From assembly GCA_036568605.1 (NCBI GenBank), contig DATCSE010000225.1:1-5577 (forward strand): a DNA stretch of 5,577 nt, read 5' to 3'. Origin of the DNA: DATCSE01 sp036568605. Its GTDB lineage: Bacteria > Pseudomonadota > Gammaproteobacteria > Burkholderiales > Burkholderiaceae_C. This document shows positions 1 through 5,576 of the stretch, piece after piece. Under the pieces are notes generated by a model, which ran no database searches, had not been told where the DNA came from, and saw only the letters and a list, made by a program, of their open reading frames with translations. A program made the position numbers and the translations under genes. The stretch's first letter is position 1. Each line of letters opens with the position of its first letter.

Positions 1-1
1 C

Positions 2-1732
2 CACGTGTTCGACACGCCGCGCGACCGGCTGGTCTGGGACGTGGGCCACCAGACCTATCCGCACAAGATCCTGACCGGCCGGCGCGAGCGAATGCCGACG
101 CTGCGCCAGATCGGCGGCATCTCGGGCTTCCCGCGCCGCGACGAGAGCGAGTACGACACCTTCGGCACCGCGCACTCGTCGACCTCGATCTCGGCTGCGC
201 TGGGCATGGCCGTCGCGGCGAAGCTGAAAGGCGAGGACCGCAAGGCCGTCGCGATCATCGGCGACGGCGCGATGAGCGCCGGCATGGCGTTCGAGGCGAT
301 GAACAACGCCGGCGTCTCGCATGCGGACATGCTGGTGATCCTGAACGACAACGACATGTCGATCTCGCCGCCGGTGGGCGCGCTGAACCGGCACCTCGCG
401 CGGCTGATGAGCGGCAAGTTCTACGCCGCCGCACGCGACACCGCGAAGAACGTGCTGAAGAACGCGCCGCCGCTGTTCGAGCTGGCGCGCCGCTTCGAGG
501 AGCATGCGAAGGGCATGGTCGTGCCGGGCACGATCTTCGAGGAGTTCGGCTTCAACTACGTCGGCCCTATCGACGGCCACGACCTCGACTCGCTGATCCC
601 CACACTCGAGAACCTGAAGAACCTGAAGGGCCCGCAGTTCCTGCACGTGGTCACGAAGAAGGGCTACGGCTACAAGCTCGCCGAGGCCGACCCGGTCAAC
701 TACCACGGCCCGGGCAAGTTCGACCCGGCGGTGGGCCTGGTCAAGCCGGCGACGCCGCCCAAGACCACCTTCACGCAGGTCTTCGGCCAGTGGCTGTGCG
801 ACATGGCCGCGGCCGACGATCGCCTGATCGGCATCACGCCGGCGATGCGCGAGGGCTCGGGCATGGTCGAGTTCGAGAAGCGCTTCCCGAACCGCTATCA
901 CGACGTCGGCATCGCCGAGCAGCATGCGGTCACGTTCGCGGCGGGCCTGGCCTGCGAAGGGCTGAAGCCGGTGGTCGCGATCTACTCGACCTTCCTGCAG
1001 CGCGCCTACGACCAGTTGATCCACGACGTCGCGATCCAGAACCTGCCGGTCGTGTTCGCGCTGGACCGCGCCGGGCTGGTCGGCGCCGACGGGGCGACCC
1101 ATGCCGGCGCGTACGACATCGCGTACCTGCGCTGCATTCCGAACATGAGCGTGCTGACGCCGGCCGACGAGAACGAGTGCCGGCAAGCGCTGACGACCGC
1201 GTTCAAGCAGAACCACCCGACGTCGGTGCGTTATCCGCGCGGCGCCGGGGCCGGCATCGCGGTCGACGCGGCGCTGACCGAGATCCCGTTCGGCAAGGGC
1301 GAGATCCGGCGCACGATCGAGCGGCCGGTGGGCCAGGGCGGCCCGCGCGTCGCGATCCTTGCGTTCGGCACGCTGCTGTACCCGGCGCTGGCCGCGGCCG
1401 CGAAGCTCGACGCGACGGTGGCCAACATGCGCTTCGTGAAGCCGCTGGATGCGGCACTGGTCGTCGAGCTGGCGCGCGGCCACGACGCGCTGGTGACGAT
1501 CGAGGAAGGCTGCGTGATGGGCGGCGCCGGCTCGGCGGTGCAGGAGGCGCTGGCGGCGGCCGGCCTCGAGATTCCGGTGCTGACGCTGGGCCTGCCCGAC
1601 GAGTTCATCGAGCACGGCGACCCGGCCAAGCTGCTCGCGCTGTGCGGGCTGGACGCGGCCGGCATCGAGCAATCGATCCTGAAGCGCTTCGGCGCGAAGC
1701 CGGCGCTGGTGCGCTCGGCAGTGAACCACTGA
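2..1732 (+). CDS. dxs: 1-deoxy-D-xylulose-5-phosphate synthase, 5'-truncated by the window edge
   Basis: This thiamine-diphosphate enzyme condenses pyruvate with glyceraldehyde 3-phosphate to give DXP, the first step of the MEP isoprenoid pathway and a precursor for thiamine and pyridoxal. The frame is open from base 2. The GTG at 5-7 is an internal valine (HVFDTP aligns with E. coli HYVYNTP), so it is not the start, and about 65 N-terminal residues lie outside. Counting from that valine, adding 65 gives E. coli numbering for most of the protein: DVGHQ His15 (H80), ThDP motif GDG 86-88 with Asn116 (D152, N181), His234 (H299), catalytic Glu305 in IAEQHAV (E370), Arg333 (R398), Arg355 (R420), Asp362 (D427) and His366 (H431). 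RYPRG at 409-413 and the transketolase C-terminal domain follow. Length and ending are normal and nothing suggests decay. folE2 follows in the same direction after 103 nt. The residue matches rest on remembered E. coli Dxs. Identification is very secure. Confidence 0.97.
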   Translation, partial: HVFDTPRDRLVWDVGHQTYPHKILTGRRERMPTLRQIGGISGFPRRDESEYDTFGTAHSSTSISAALGMAVAAKLKGEDRKAVAIIGDGAMSAGMAFEAMNNAGVSHADMLVILNDNDMSISPPVGALNRHLARLMSGKFYAAARDTAKNVLKNAPPLFELARRFEEHAKGMVVPGTIFEEFGFNYVGPIDGHDLDSLIPTLENLKNLKGPQFLHVVTKKGYGYKLAEADPVNYHGPGKFDPAVGLVKPATPPKTTFTQVFGQWLCDMAAADDRLIGITPAMREGSGMVEFEKRFPNRYHDVGIAEQHAVTFAAGLACEGLKPVVAIYSTFLQRAYDQLIHDVAIQNLPVVFALDRAGLVGADGATHAGAYDIAYLRCIPNMSVLTPADENECRQALTTAFKQNHPTSVRYPRGAGAGIAVDAALTEIPFGKGEIRRTIERPVGQGGPRVAILAFGTLLYPALAAAAKLDATVANMRFVKPLDAALVVELARGHDALVTIEEGCVMGGAGSAVQEALAAAGLEIPVLTLGLPDEFIEHGDPAKLLALCGLDAAGIEQSILKRFGAKPALVRSAVNH

Positions 1733-1734
1733 CG

Positions 1735-1752
1735 GCCGGCCGGCTGGCCGGC
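1735..1752 (+). terminator. GC-only hairpin just after the dxs stop (weak terminator candidate)
   Basis: GCCGGCC at 1735-1741 pairs perfectly with GGCCGGC at 1746-1752 across a GGCT loop, starting three bases after the dxs TGA. No T-run follows, so it does not meet the standard intrinsic terminator pattern. It may protect the dxs mRNA 3' end, act as a pause site, or be chance in GC-rich spacer DNA. Confidence 0.25.
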
Positions 1753-1761
1753 GCGGCATCG

Positions 1762-1788
1762 TTGAACGGGTCCGAACGCCCCGTTCAA
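1762..1788 (+). repeat. 9-bp perfect inverted repeat in the dxs-folE2 gap
   Basis: TTGAACGGG at 1762-1770 is the exact reverse complement of CCCGTTCAA at 1780-1788, with a 9-nt spacer. The right arm ends 47 nt before the folE2 ATG. It could be an mRNA hairpin between the two cistrons or a dimeric-regulator operator controlling folE2. It is AT-richer than its surroundings and lacks a T-tract. It does not look like a Zur box, although folE2 is zinc-regulated in some bacteria. Function is unknown. Confidence 0.35.
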
Positions 1789-1835
1789 GTCCTTGCCGGC
1801 GCGCCGCGGCCGGTTTGCTGGCATGCTTGCGCCCC

Positions 1836-2627
1836 ATGACGAACCTGAAAGACGCGCTCCACATCCCCGACACGCAAAGCGAGCGGGACGAACGCCACCT
1901 CGCGATCCAGCGTGTCGGCGTGAAGAGCGTCCGCTACCCGGTGGAACTGCGGATCGGCGATGCGGTCCTGCCCACGGTGGCGTCGTGGGACCTGGACGTG
2001 GCGCTGCCGGCCGAGCAGAAGGGCACGCACATGTCGCGCCTGGTCGCCTGGCTGGATGCGATCGACCAGCCGCTGGACGCCGCGACGCTGCGCACCCAGC
2101 TCGCTGCGATGCTCGAGAAGCTGCACGCGACCGAGGGCCGGGTCGAGGCGAGCTTCCCGTTCTTCCTGCGCAAGCGTGCGCCGGTCAGCGGCGTGCAGAG
2201 CCTGCTCGAGTACCAGGGCCGCTGGATCGCCGAGACCCGCGCCGGCATCACGACGGTGTGGGCCGAGGTGGTCGTCCCGGTCAAGTCGCTGTGCCCCTGC
2301 TCGAAGGAGATTTCCGACTACGGCGCGCACAACCAGCGCTCGCACGTGACGATACGCGCCGAACTGCTCGAGGAAGTCGGCTGGGGCGAGCTGGTGCGCT
2401 TTGCCGAGGATTCGGCGTCCAGCGAGATCTGGCCCATGCTCAAGCGAGCCGACGAGAAGTGGGTCACCGAGCGCGCCTACGAGAACCCGAAGTTCGTCGA
2501 GGACCTGGTGCGCGACGTCGCGTTGCGGCTGAACACCGACGAGCGCATCGGGCGCTACGCGGTGGACGTCGAGAACTTCGAGTCCATTCACGCACACAGC
2601 GCCTACGCTCGTATCGAGCGTACGTAA
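1836..2627 (+). CDS. folE2: GTP cyclohydrolase IB (FolE2 type), complete
   Basis: Converts GTP to 7,8-dihydroneopterin triphosphate and formate in the cytoplasm, the first step of tetrahydrofolate synthesis. Unlike FolE (type IA), this family does not strictly need zinc. The 263-residue product has the expected family length and closely follows Burkholderia FolE2 as I remember it: PDTQ 11-14, QKGTHMSR 61-68, FPFF 107-110, CPCS 153-156, YGAHNQRSH 162-170, TERAYENPKF 211-220 and ENFESIHAHSAY 246-257. Residue spacing matches the metal site known from Neisseria gonorrhoeae FolE2 (C147, H159, E201, H246), here Cys153, His165, Glu207 and His252; catalytic Glu216 corresponds to Glu222. The ATG at 1836 was chosen because similarity begins just after it. 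An in-frame TTG at 1815 would add seven residues of unlikely composition. No convincing Shine-Dalgarno sequence is visible. It may be cotranscribed with dxs, although the 103-nt gap leaves room for its own promoter. Confidence 0.96.
   Translation: MTNLKDALHIPDTQSERDERHLAIQRVGVKSVRYPVELRIGDAVLPTVASWDLDVALPAEQKGTHMSRLVAWLDAIDQPLDAATLRTQLAAMLEKLHATEGRVEASFPFFLRKRAPVSGVQSLLEYQGRWIAETRAGITTVWAEVVVPVKSLCPCSKEISDYGAHNQRSHVTIRAELLEEVGWGELVRFAEDSASSEIWPMLKRADEKWVTERAYENPKFVEDLVRDVALRLNTDERIGRYAVDVENFESIHAHSAYARIERT
2604..2622. terminator. Perfect 8-bp hairpin at the folE2 3' end (weak bidirectional terminator candidate)
   Basis: TACGCTCG at 2604-2611 and CGAGCGTA at 2615-2622 are exact inverse complements around a TAT loop, ending two bases before the folE2 TAA. 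The receiver gene converges from the other side, so a symmetric hairpin could serve both transcripts. There is no adjacent T-tract on either strand. The hairpin also encodes folE2 residues, so coding constraint alone could explain it. Confidence 0.3.
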
Positions 2628-2640
2628 GGCGGCTGCGCCG

Positions 2641-3063
2641 TCAGGGCGCCAGCGCGCGACGCAGGCTTTTTTCCAGCGCCTGCGCGGTGACCGGCTTGAC
2701 CAGGTACTCGAACGCGCCCAGGCTCATCGCCTTGATGATGTCGATCGACAGCGAGTCGCCGGTCAGGATGGTCACGCGCAGGCGGCGGCTCGCGATGTCC
2801 TCGCTGAGCATGCGCACGACATCGAGCCCCGACATGTCGGGCAGGTGCATGTCCAGCAGCACGAAGTCGGGCCGTTCGCGGTGCACCAGCTCCACGCCTT
2901 CCCCGCCGGTCGACGCGTGGATGATCTTCACCTCGCGGTGCGGCGTCAGCAGCGCCTTGACCAGCTCGAAGTACATCGGCGCGTCTTCGATGTAGACGAC
3001 CTTGCCGCGCAGTTCGGCATCGGCCGGGTCGGGAGCCTGGGCAGGAGACGGTGCGGGCGACAT
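2641..3063 (-). CDS. Stand-alone receiver-domain response regulator (CheY-like)
   Basis: Encodes 140 residues from the ATG at 3063: a Pro/Ala-rich, probably disordered N-terminus of about 18 residues, then one receiver domain and no output domain. The phosphorylation site is complete: acidic pair Glu26-Asp27 in YIEDAP, phosphoacceptor Asp71 in FVLLDMHLPDMSG, Thr101 in TILTGDS, and Lys123 in YLVKP with the usual aromatic residue two positions before Leu-Val-Lys. It should therefore accept phosphate from a histidine kinase and act through a protein partner in the cytoplasm. No kinase is present in the window, so its pathway is unknown. It converges on folE2 with a 13-nt gap and lies 123 nt downstream of the lipoprotein stop on the same strand. 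A GTG at 3078 would add five residues, but it sits inside a perfect palindrome. Neither start has a clear Shine-Dalgarno sequence. An in-frame ATG at 3141 does, but a TGA intervenes. Confidence 0.9.
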   Translation of the reverse strand: MSPAPSPAQAPDPADAELRGKVVYIEDAPMYFELVKALLTPHREVKIIHASTGGEGVELVHRERPDFVLLDMHLPDMSGLDVVRMLSEDIASRRLRVTILTGDSLSIDIIKAMSLGAFEYLVKPVTAQALEKSLRRALAP

Positions 3064-3074
3064 GAGCGGAGGGT

Positions 3075-3088
3075 ACACGCCGGCGTGT
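3075..3088. promoter_or_regulatory. 14-bp perfect palindrome upstream of the receiver gene
   Basis: ACACGCCGGCGTGT is fully self-complementary and begins 11 nt upstream of the receiver ATG at 3063. In DNA it could be an operator. In RNA it could only fold with the central bases unpaired, and would then sit over the ribosome-binding region. It overlaps the alternative GTG start (3076-3078) and touches the next inverted repeat. A regulatory role is inferred from position and perfect symmetry only. Confidence 0.35.
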
Positions 3089-3101
3089 CAGGCCGGTGAC
3101 A
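3086..3101. promoter_or_regulatory. TGTCA-N6-TGACA inverted repeat, possible operator
   Basis: TGTCA at 3086-3090 and TGACA at 3097-3101 are exact inverse complements around GGCCGG. The layout, 5-bp arms with a 6-bp spacer, is typical of sites for dimeric helix-turn-helix regulators. It overlaps the neighbouring palindrome by three bases, so the two may form one composite site. I cannot name a cognate regulator. Confidence 0.3.
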
Positions 3102-3141
3102 AACTGCAGCATAGGCGCATTGGTGCCGGCGCGTGTGCCAT
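3088..3141 (-). other. 17-codon ORF with good Shine-Dalgarno, in frame with the receiver gene
   Basis: On the minus strand GGAG stands seven bases before the ATG at 3141, the best ribosome-binding context in the 3064-3186 gap. The ORF reads MAHAPAPMRLCCSLSPA and stops at TGA (3090-3088). The stop is in the same frame as the receiver gene, whose GTG lies three codons further on and ATG eight codons further on. It could be a leader peptide coupled to the receiver gene, the original start of that gene now cut by a nonsense codon, or a chance ORF. No homology can be judged at this length. Confidence 0.25.
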
Positions 3142-3176
3142 TTTTGCACTCCGAACAGGGGGACTCTCCGCCGCTG

Positions 3177-3190
3177 GTAGCCCCGGCTAC
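3177..3190 (-). terminator. Short hairpin over the lipoprotein stop codon (weak)
   Basis: GTAGCC at 3177-3182 and GGCTAC at 3185-3190 are inverse complements, which allows a 5-bp stem with a 4-nt loop overlapping the TAG stop (3189-3187). No T-tract follows on the minus strand, so termination is doubtful. The rest of 3064-3186 holds the 17-codon ORF and the two symmetric sites listed separately. I see no convincing -35/-10 pair there. Confidence 0.2.
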
Positions 3191-5082
3191 TCGATCGTCA
3201 GGCTGCCCTCGTGGCTCAGCACGTTGAACATCCCGCTGCCGACGTATTGAAGCTCGATGCTGTCGAGGCGACCGCCACTGATCGAACCACCGACGCCCAG
3301 GATGGTCGAGGGAAAGGAGGTGTAGAGCGACACGAACGCAGAGGCCGCCACCAGCCTGCTGCCGTCGGCCGAAGACGCCACGTTCTGCCAACCCAAGCTT
3401 GGCCCTCCGCTCGTCCAGCTCACGCCGCCATCGGTCGACGTGTAGAGCAGGCCGCTCAGCTCTGCTGCTGCAAGCTTGCTGCCGTCGGCGGACGAGGCGA
3501 TCGCCTTCCAGTTCCGAACGGACTCGCGCGGCGTCCAGCTCAGGCCGGCATCGGTCGATGTATAGAGCTGTCCGCTGAGGACTCCCGCGACCAGCTTGTC
3601 TCCGTCGGCCGACGAGGCGACCGCCTTCCAAGATCGAACGGACTCGCGAGGTGCCCAGGTCGCGCCGCTGTCGCTCGAGGTGTAGATCTGCGCGGAATCC
3701 GCCCCGGCCACGAGCTTGCTGCCGTCCGCCGACGAGGCGACCGATTCCCAGTTCCGAACGGAGTCGCGTGGCGTCCAGCTCACGCCGCTGTCCGTGGAGG
3801 TGTAGAGCTGGTCGCCCCGCGCCGCTGCGACCAGCTTGCTGCCGTCCGCCGACGAAGCGACTGACCGCCAGCTTCGAACGGACTCGCGCGCTGTCCAGCT
3901 CGCACCGCTGTCGTCGGAGGTGTAGATCTGGCCATCCCTCACCGTCGCCACCAGCTTGCTCCCGTCGTCCGACGAGGCGATCGCCGACCAATTCAAGTTC
4001 GTGCCGGTCGGGTTTGGGAGCGTGGTCCAGCTCAAGCCGGCATCGGTCGAGGTGTAGATGCCGGTTGTCTTCAGCGCCACCAGCTTGCGGCCGTCGGCAG
4101 AGGACGTCACGGCTTTCCAACCCACGCCAGGCCCTCGCGCCGCCCAGTTCGCACCGGGCGCTCCGCCCAGGCTCTTCGTGTACACCGCTTGACCGGCGTT
4201 CTGCGCGATCGTCCAGCCGCCCAACCCGGCGCCGCTGACGGACACGATGTCGCCCTTCGCGGGATTTGCCGGCAAGGTCACGACGACCCGTTGCGCATCG
4301 TTGCCGGCGACGTAGCCGGTGTTGGACAGCGCCTGCACAGTCGGGCCGGACACGGTGACCCAGCTCATCGGCGGGGTCGGCGCGCCGTTGCAGATGTCGC
4401 TCGTCGAAGTCACTTCGTCAGCGTCGAGCACGCCGTTCGCGTTGCGGTCCAGGCCGGAACTGACCTGGCTGCCGCCGTAGGCGCAGTTCGCCAGGGCGGG
4501 GGCGATGCTCACCAGCATGTTCAGGCCGTTCGTGCCATTGTTCCCGGCGGTGCCGTTGCTGCCGTTGGAGCCGTTGCTCCCGTTCGCGCCATCGGGCCCG
4601 TTGCACAGATAGTCCGTGCTGCTGACTTCGCCGGCGTCCAGGACGCTGTTGCCATTGCCGTCGAGGCCGACGCGGATGGCCGTGCCGCCGGAGGTGCAAT
4701 GCGTGCCCGCAGGCTCGGCCAGCATTTGCGCCAGCGTGTTCGGGCCGTTGCGGCCTGGGCCGCCCGCTGCTCCGGCCGCTCCAGCACGCCCGGCCGCGCC
4801 GTTGCAGGCGTACTGCGTGCTGCGCACTTCGCTGGAGGCCAGCGTACCGCTGCCGTCGAGGTCCAGCCCGGCATCGATGCGCATGCCGCCGAAGGGGCAG
4901 GTCGCACCCGGTGCTTCGGTGCTCACTGCCATCAGTGCGTTCGCGCCGTTGGCACCGGACGTGCCTGCCTTGCCGTCAGCGCCGATGCCGGCGACATCGC
5001 CACTGCCGCCGCAGCCGCTCAGCAGCGTGCTCAGGATCAAGAGCGGGACGAGATGGAAGGAGGTGCGCATCGCGGGTCTCAT
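3187..5082 (-). CDS. Modular surface lipoprotein: collagen-like runs, EF-loop Cys repeats, inserted beta-propeller
   Basis: A 631-residue protein of unknown specific function. Residues 6-23 form a lipoprotein signal ending in the lipobox LLSGC, with Cys24 the likely lipidated residue, so it should be exported and membrane-anchored. Three collagen-like Gly-X-Y runs (about 34-48, 95-115, 162-187) alternate with three repeats (about 50-95, 117-162, 189-233). These repeats resemble what I recall as the DUF7151 family. Each has two Cys exactly 31 apart (62/93, 129/160, 200/231) around a 12-residue EF-hand-type loop ending in Glu (85, 152, 223). A module at 241-311 resumes at 595-631, and a seven-blade propeller (about 312-594) sits between the halves. 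Six blades carry Asp boxes of the form S-x-D-x-G-x-[ST]-W. No sialidase catalytic residues are recognisable. The ATG at 5082 overlaps the stop of the upstream paralogue; the ATG at 5070 is an equally plausible start. Adhesion or calcium-dependent binding is inference. Confidence 0.85.
   Translation of the reverse strand: MRPAMRTSFHLVPLLILSTLLSGCGGSGDVAGIGADGKAGTSGANGANALMAVSTEAPGATCPFGGMRIDAGLDLDGSGTLASSEVRSTQYACNGAAGRAGAAGAAGGPGRNGPNTLAQMLAEPAGTHCTSGGTAIRVGLDGNGNSVLDAGEVSSTDYLCNGPDGANGSNGSNGSNGTAGNNGTNGLNMLVSIAPALANCAYGGSQVSSGLDRNANGVLDADEVTSTSDICNGAPTPPMSWVTVSGPTVQALSNTGYVAGNDAQRVVVTLPANPAKGDIVSVSGAGLGGWTIAQNAGQAVYTKSLGGAPGANWAARGPGVGWKAVTSSADGRKLVALKTTGIYTSTDAGLSWTTLPNPTGTNLNWSAIASSDDGSKLVATVRDGQIYTSDDSGASWTARESVRSWRSVASSADGSKLVAAARGDQLYTSTDSGVSWTPRDSVRNWESVASSADGSKLVAGADSAQIYTSSDSGATWAPRESVRSWKAVASSADGDKLVAGVLSGQLYTSTDAGLSWTPRESVRNWKAIASSADGSKLAAAELSGLLYTSTDGGVSWTSGGPSLGWQNVASSADGSRLVAASAFVSLYTSFPSTILGVGGSISGGRLDSIELQYVGSGMFNVLSHEGSLTIE
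3316..4122 (-). repeat. Seven tandem propeller repeats, 120-nt period
   Basis: Each unit encodes one blade of about 40 residues with the pattern W-x-x-[VI]-[AT]-S-S-x-D-G-x-[KR]-L-x-A, then [IL]-Y-T-S and an Asp box. The leading Trp codons begin at 4119, 3990, 3870, 3750, 3630, 3510 and 3390, so the last six units are in exact 120-nt register while the first is 129 nt. Units 3-6 are the most alike at the DNA level, for example the GACGAGGCGA core and the CGAACGGA segment, which suggests relatively recent internal duplication. The last unit lacks the Asp box. Confidence 0.9.
4522..4599 (-). repeat. Collagen-like 9-nt repeat tract (Gly-Ser-Asn type triplets)
   Basis: Encodes residues 162-187 of the lipoprotein, nine Gly-X-Y triplets with SNG repeated three times in a row. 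The plus strand shows imperfect 9-nt copies related to GCCGTTGCT. Such tracts can change length by slippage. Shorter Gly-X-Y runs lie at about 4738-4800 (Ala-rich) and 4939-4983. Triplets lack the high proline of animal collagen, as is common in bacterial versions. Confidence 0.75.
5079..5082 (-). other. ATGA stop-start overlap coupling the two lipoprotein paralogues
   Basis: On the minus strand the ATG of the 631-residue gene (5082-5080) overlaps the TGA of the upstream paralogue (5081-5079) in the sequence ATGA. This is the classic arrangement for translational coupling and indicates one transcript. No strong Shine-Dalgarno sequence precedes this ATG, which fits re-initiation by ribosomes ending the upstream gene. 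Confidence 0.7.
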
Positions 5083-5576
5083 TGAGCCGTCAGGTCGCCT
5101 TCATGGGCCAACACGTTGAACAGACTGGTGCCCGCGGAGACACCCACGCACTGCAGCGTGATGGTCGAGAACTGCGTACCGCTGATCGAGCCACCGGTGC
5201 CCACGGTGGTCGTGGCGCCCGGCGCGCCACCCAGGTTCGCGGTGTAGACGGCCTGTCCGGCGTTCTGAGCGATCACCCAGCCGCCGACGCCGGCACCGCT
5301 GACGCGCACGAGGTCGCCCACGGCCGGGCTCGCCGGCAAGGTCACGACGACGGGCTGCGCATCGTTGCTGGCGATGTAGCCGGTATTGGACTGCGCCTGC
5401 ACCGTCGCCTCGGTGACGGTGACCCAGGTCGGCAGTGGCGCGCCGTTGCAGACGTAGCTCGTCGACGTGATTTCACCGGCATCGAGCAGGCCGTTGGCGT
5501 TGCTGTCCAGGCCCGAGCTGACCTTGTTGCCACCGTACGTGCAATGGGCGCCGGCGGGCTCGCTGACGATGCTGAG
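5079..5576 (-). CDS. Paralogous modular protein without propeller, N-terminus outside the window
   Basis: The last 165 residues of a gene that enters from the right edge; the GTG at 5402 is an internal valine codon (ATVQAQ), not a start. The visible part begins with one Cys-flanked repeat holding an EF-type loop (DSNANGLLDAGE) and ending in VCNG. A module from WVTVTEATVQAQ to LGGAPGA follows; by eye it matches about 56 of 71 residues of the neighbouring lipoprotein. Where that neighbour carries its propeller, this protein has only about four residues (TTTV) before GTGGSISG. It then ends in FNVLAHEGDLTAQ, matching FNVLSHEGSLTIE. By analogy the missing N-terminus probably has a signal peptide, collagen-like runs and further Cys repeats. 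It is the promoter-proximal gene of the pair. The specific function is unknown. Confidence 0.85.
   Translation of the reverse strand, partial: LSIVSEPAGAHCTYGGNKVSSGLDSNANGLLDAGEITSTSYVCNGAPLPTWVTVTEATVQAQSNTGYIASNDAQPVVVTLPASPAVGDLVRVSGAGVGGWVIAQNAGQAVYTANLGGAPGATTTVGTGGSISGTQFSTITLQCVGVSAGTSLFNVLAHEGDLTAQ

Noticed and set aside
1231..1824. Minus-strand open frames opposite the dxs 3' half and folE2
   Set aside because: They are antisense to conserved genes, with Ala/Ser/Arg-rich shadow composition typical of high-GC DNA.
1815..1835. Upstream TTG start for folE2
   Set aside because: It adds seven residues (MLACLRP) not expected in the family. The ATG at 1836 directly precedes the conserved region.
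2660..2684. CGCAGGC/GCCTGCG repeat with a T6 run as a folE2 terminator
   Set aside because: The T-run lies in the loop, not after the stem, and all of it is coding sequence of the receiver gene.
1793..2995. Plus-strand open frame of 400 codons over folE2
   Set aside because: It is out of frame with folE2, which keeps all family motifs. The product is Arg/Ala/Gly-rich with no recognisable domain.
3135..3140. TGGCAC on the minus strand as a sigma-54 -24 element
   Set aside because: The required GC of the -12 element in a TTGC-like context is not at the right spacing; the sequence there is CCGG.
2946..3149. 67-codon minus-strand ORF starting GTG at 3149
   Set aside because: It runs out of frame through the receiver coding region and has shadow-like Arg/Cys-rich composition.
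2603..4120. Long minus-strand open frame of 505 codons spanning the receiver gene and the propeller region
   Set aside because: It is in a different frame from both real genes, has a low-complexity Arg/Gly-rich composition and crosses the intergenic gap. It is a high-GC shadow.
3316..4122. Regular repeats as a CRISPR array
   Set aside because: The 120-nt units are coding throughout with no repeat/spacer structure. They encode propeller blades.
4189..5085. Plus-strand open frame of 298 codons opposite the lipoprotein
   Set aside because: It is antisense to a well-supported modular gene, and its apparent repeats simply mirror that gene's repeats.
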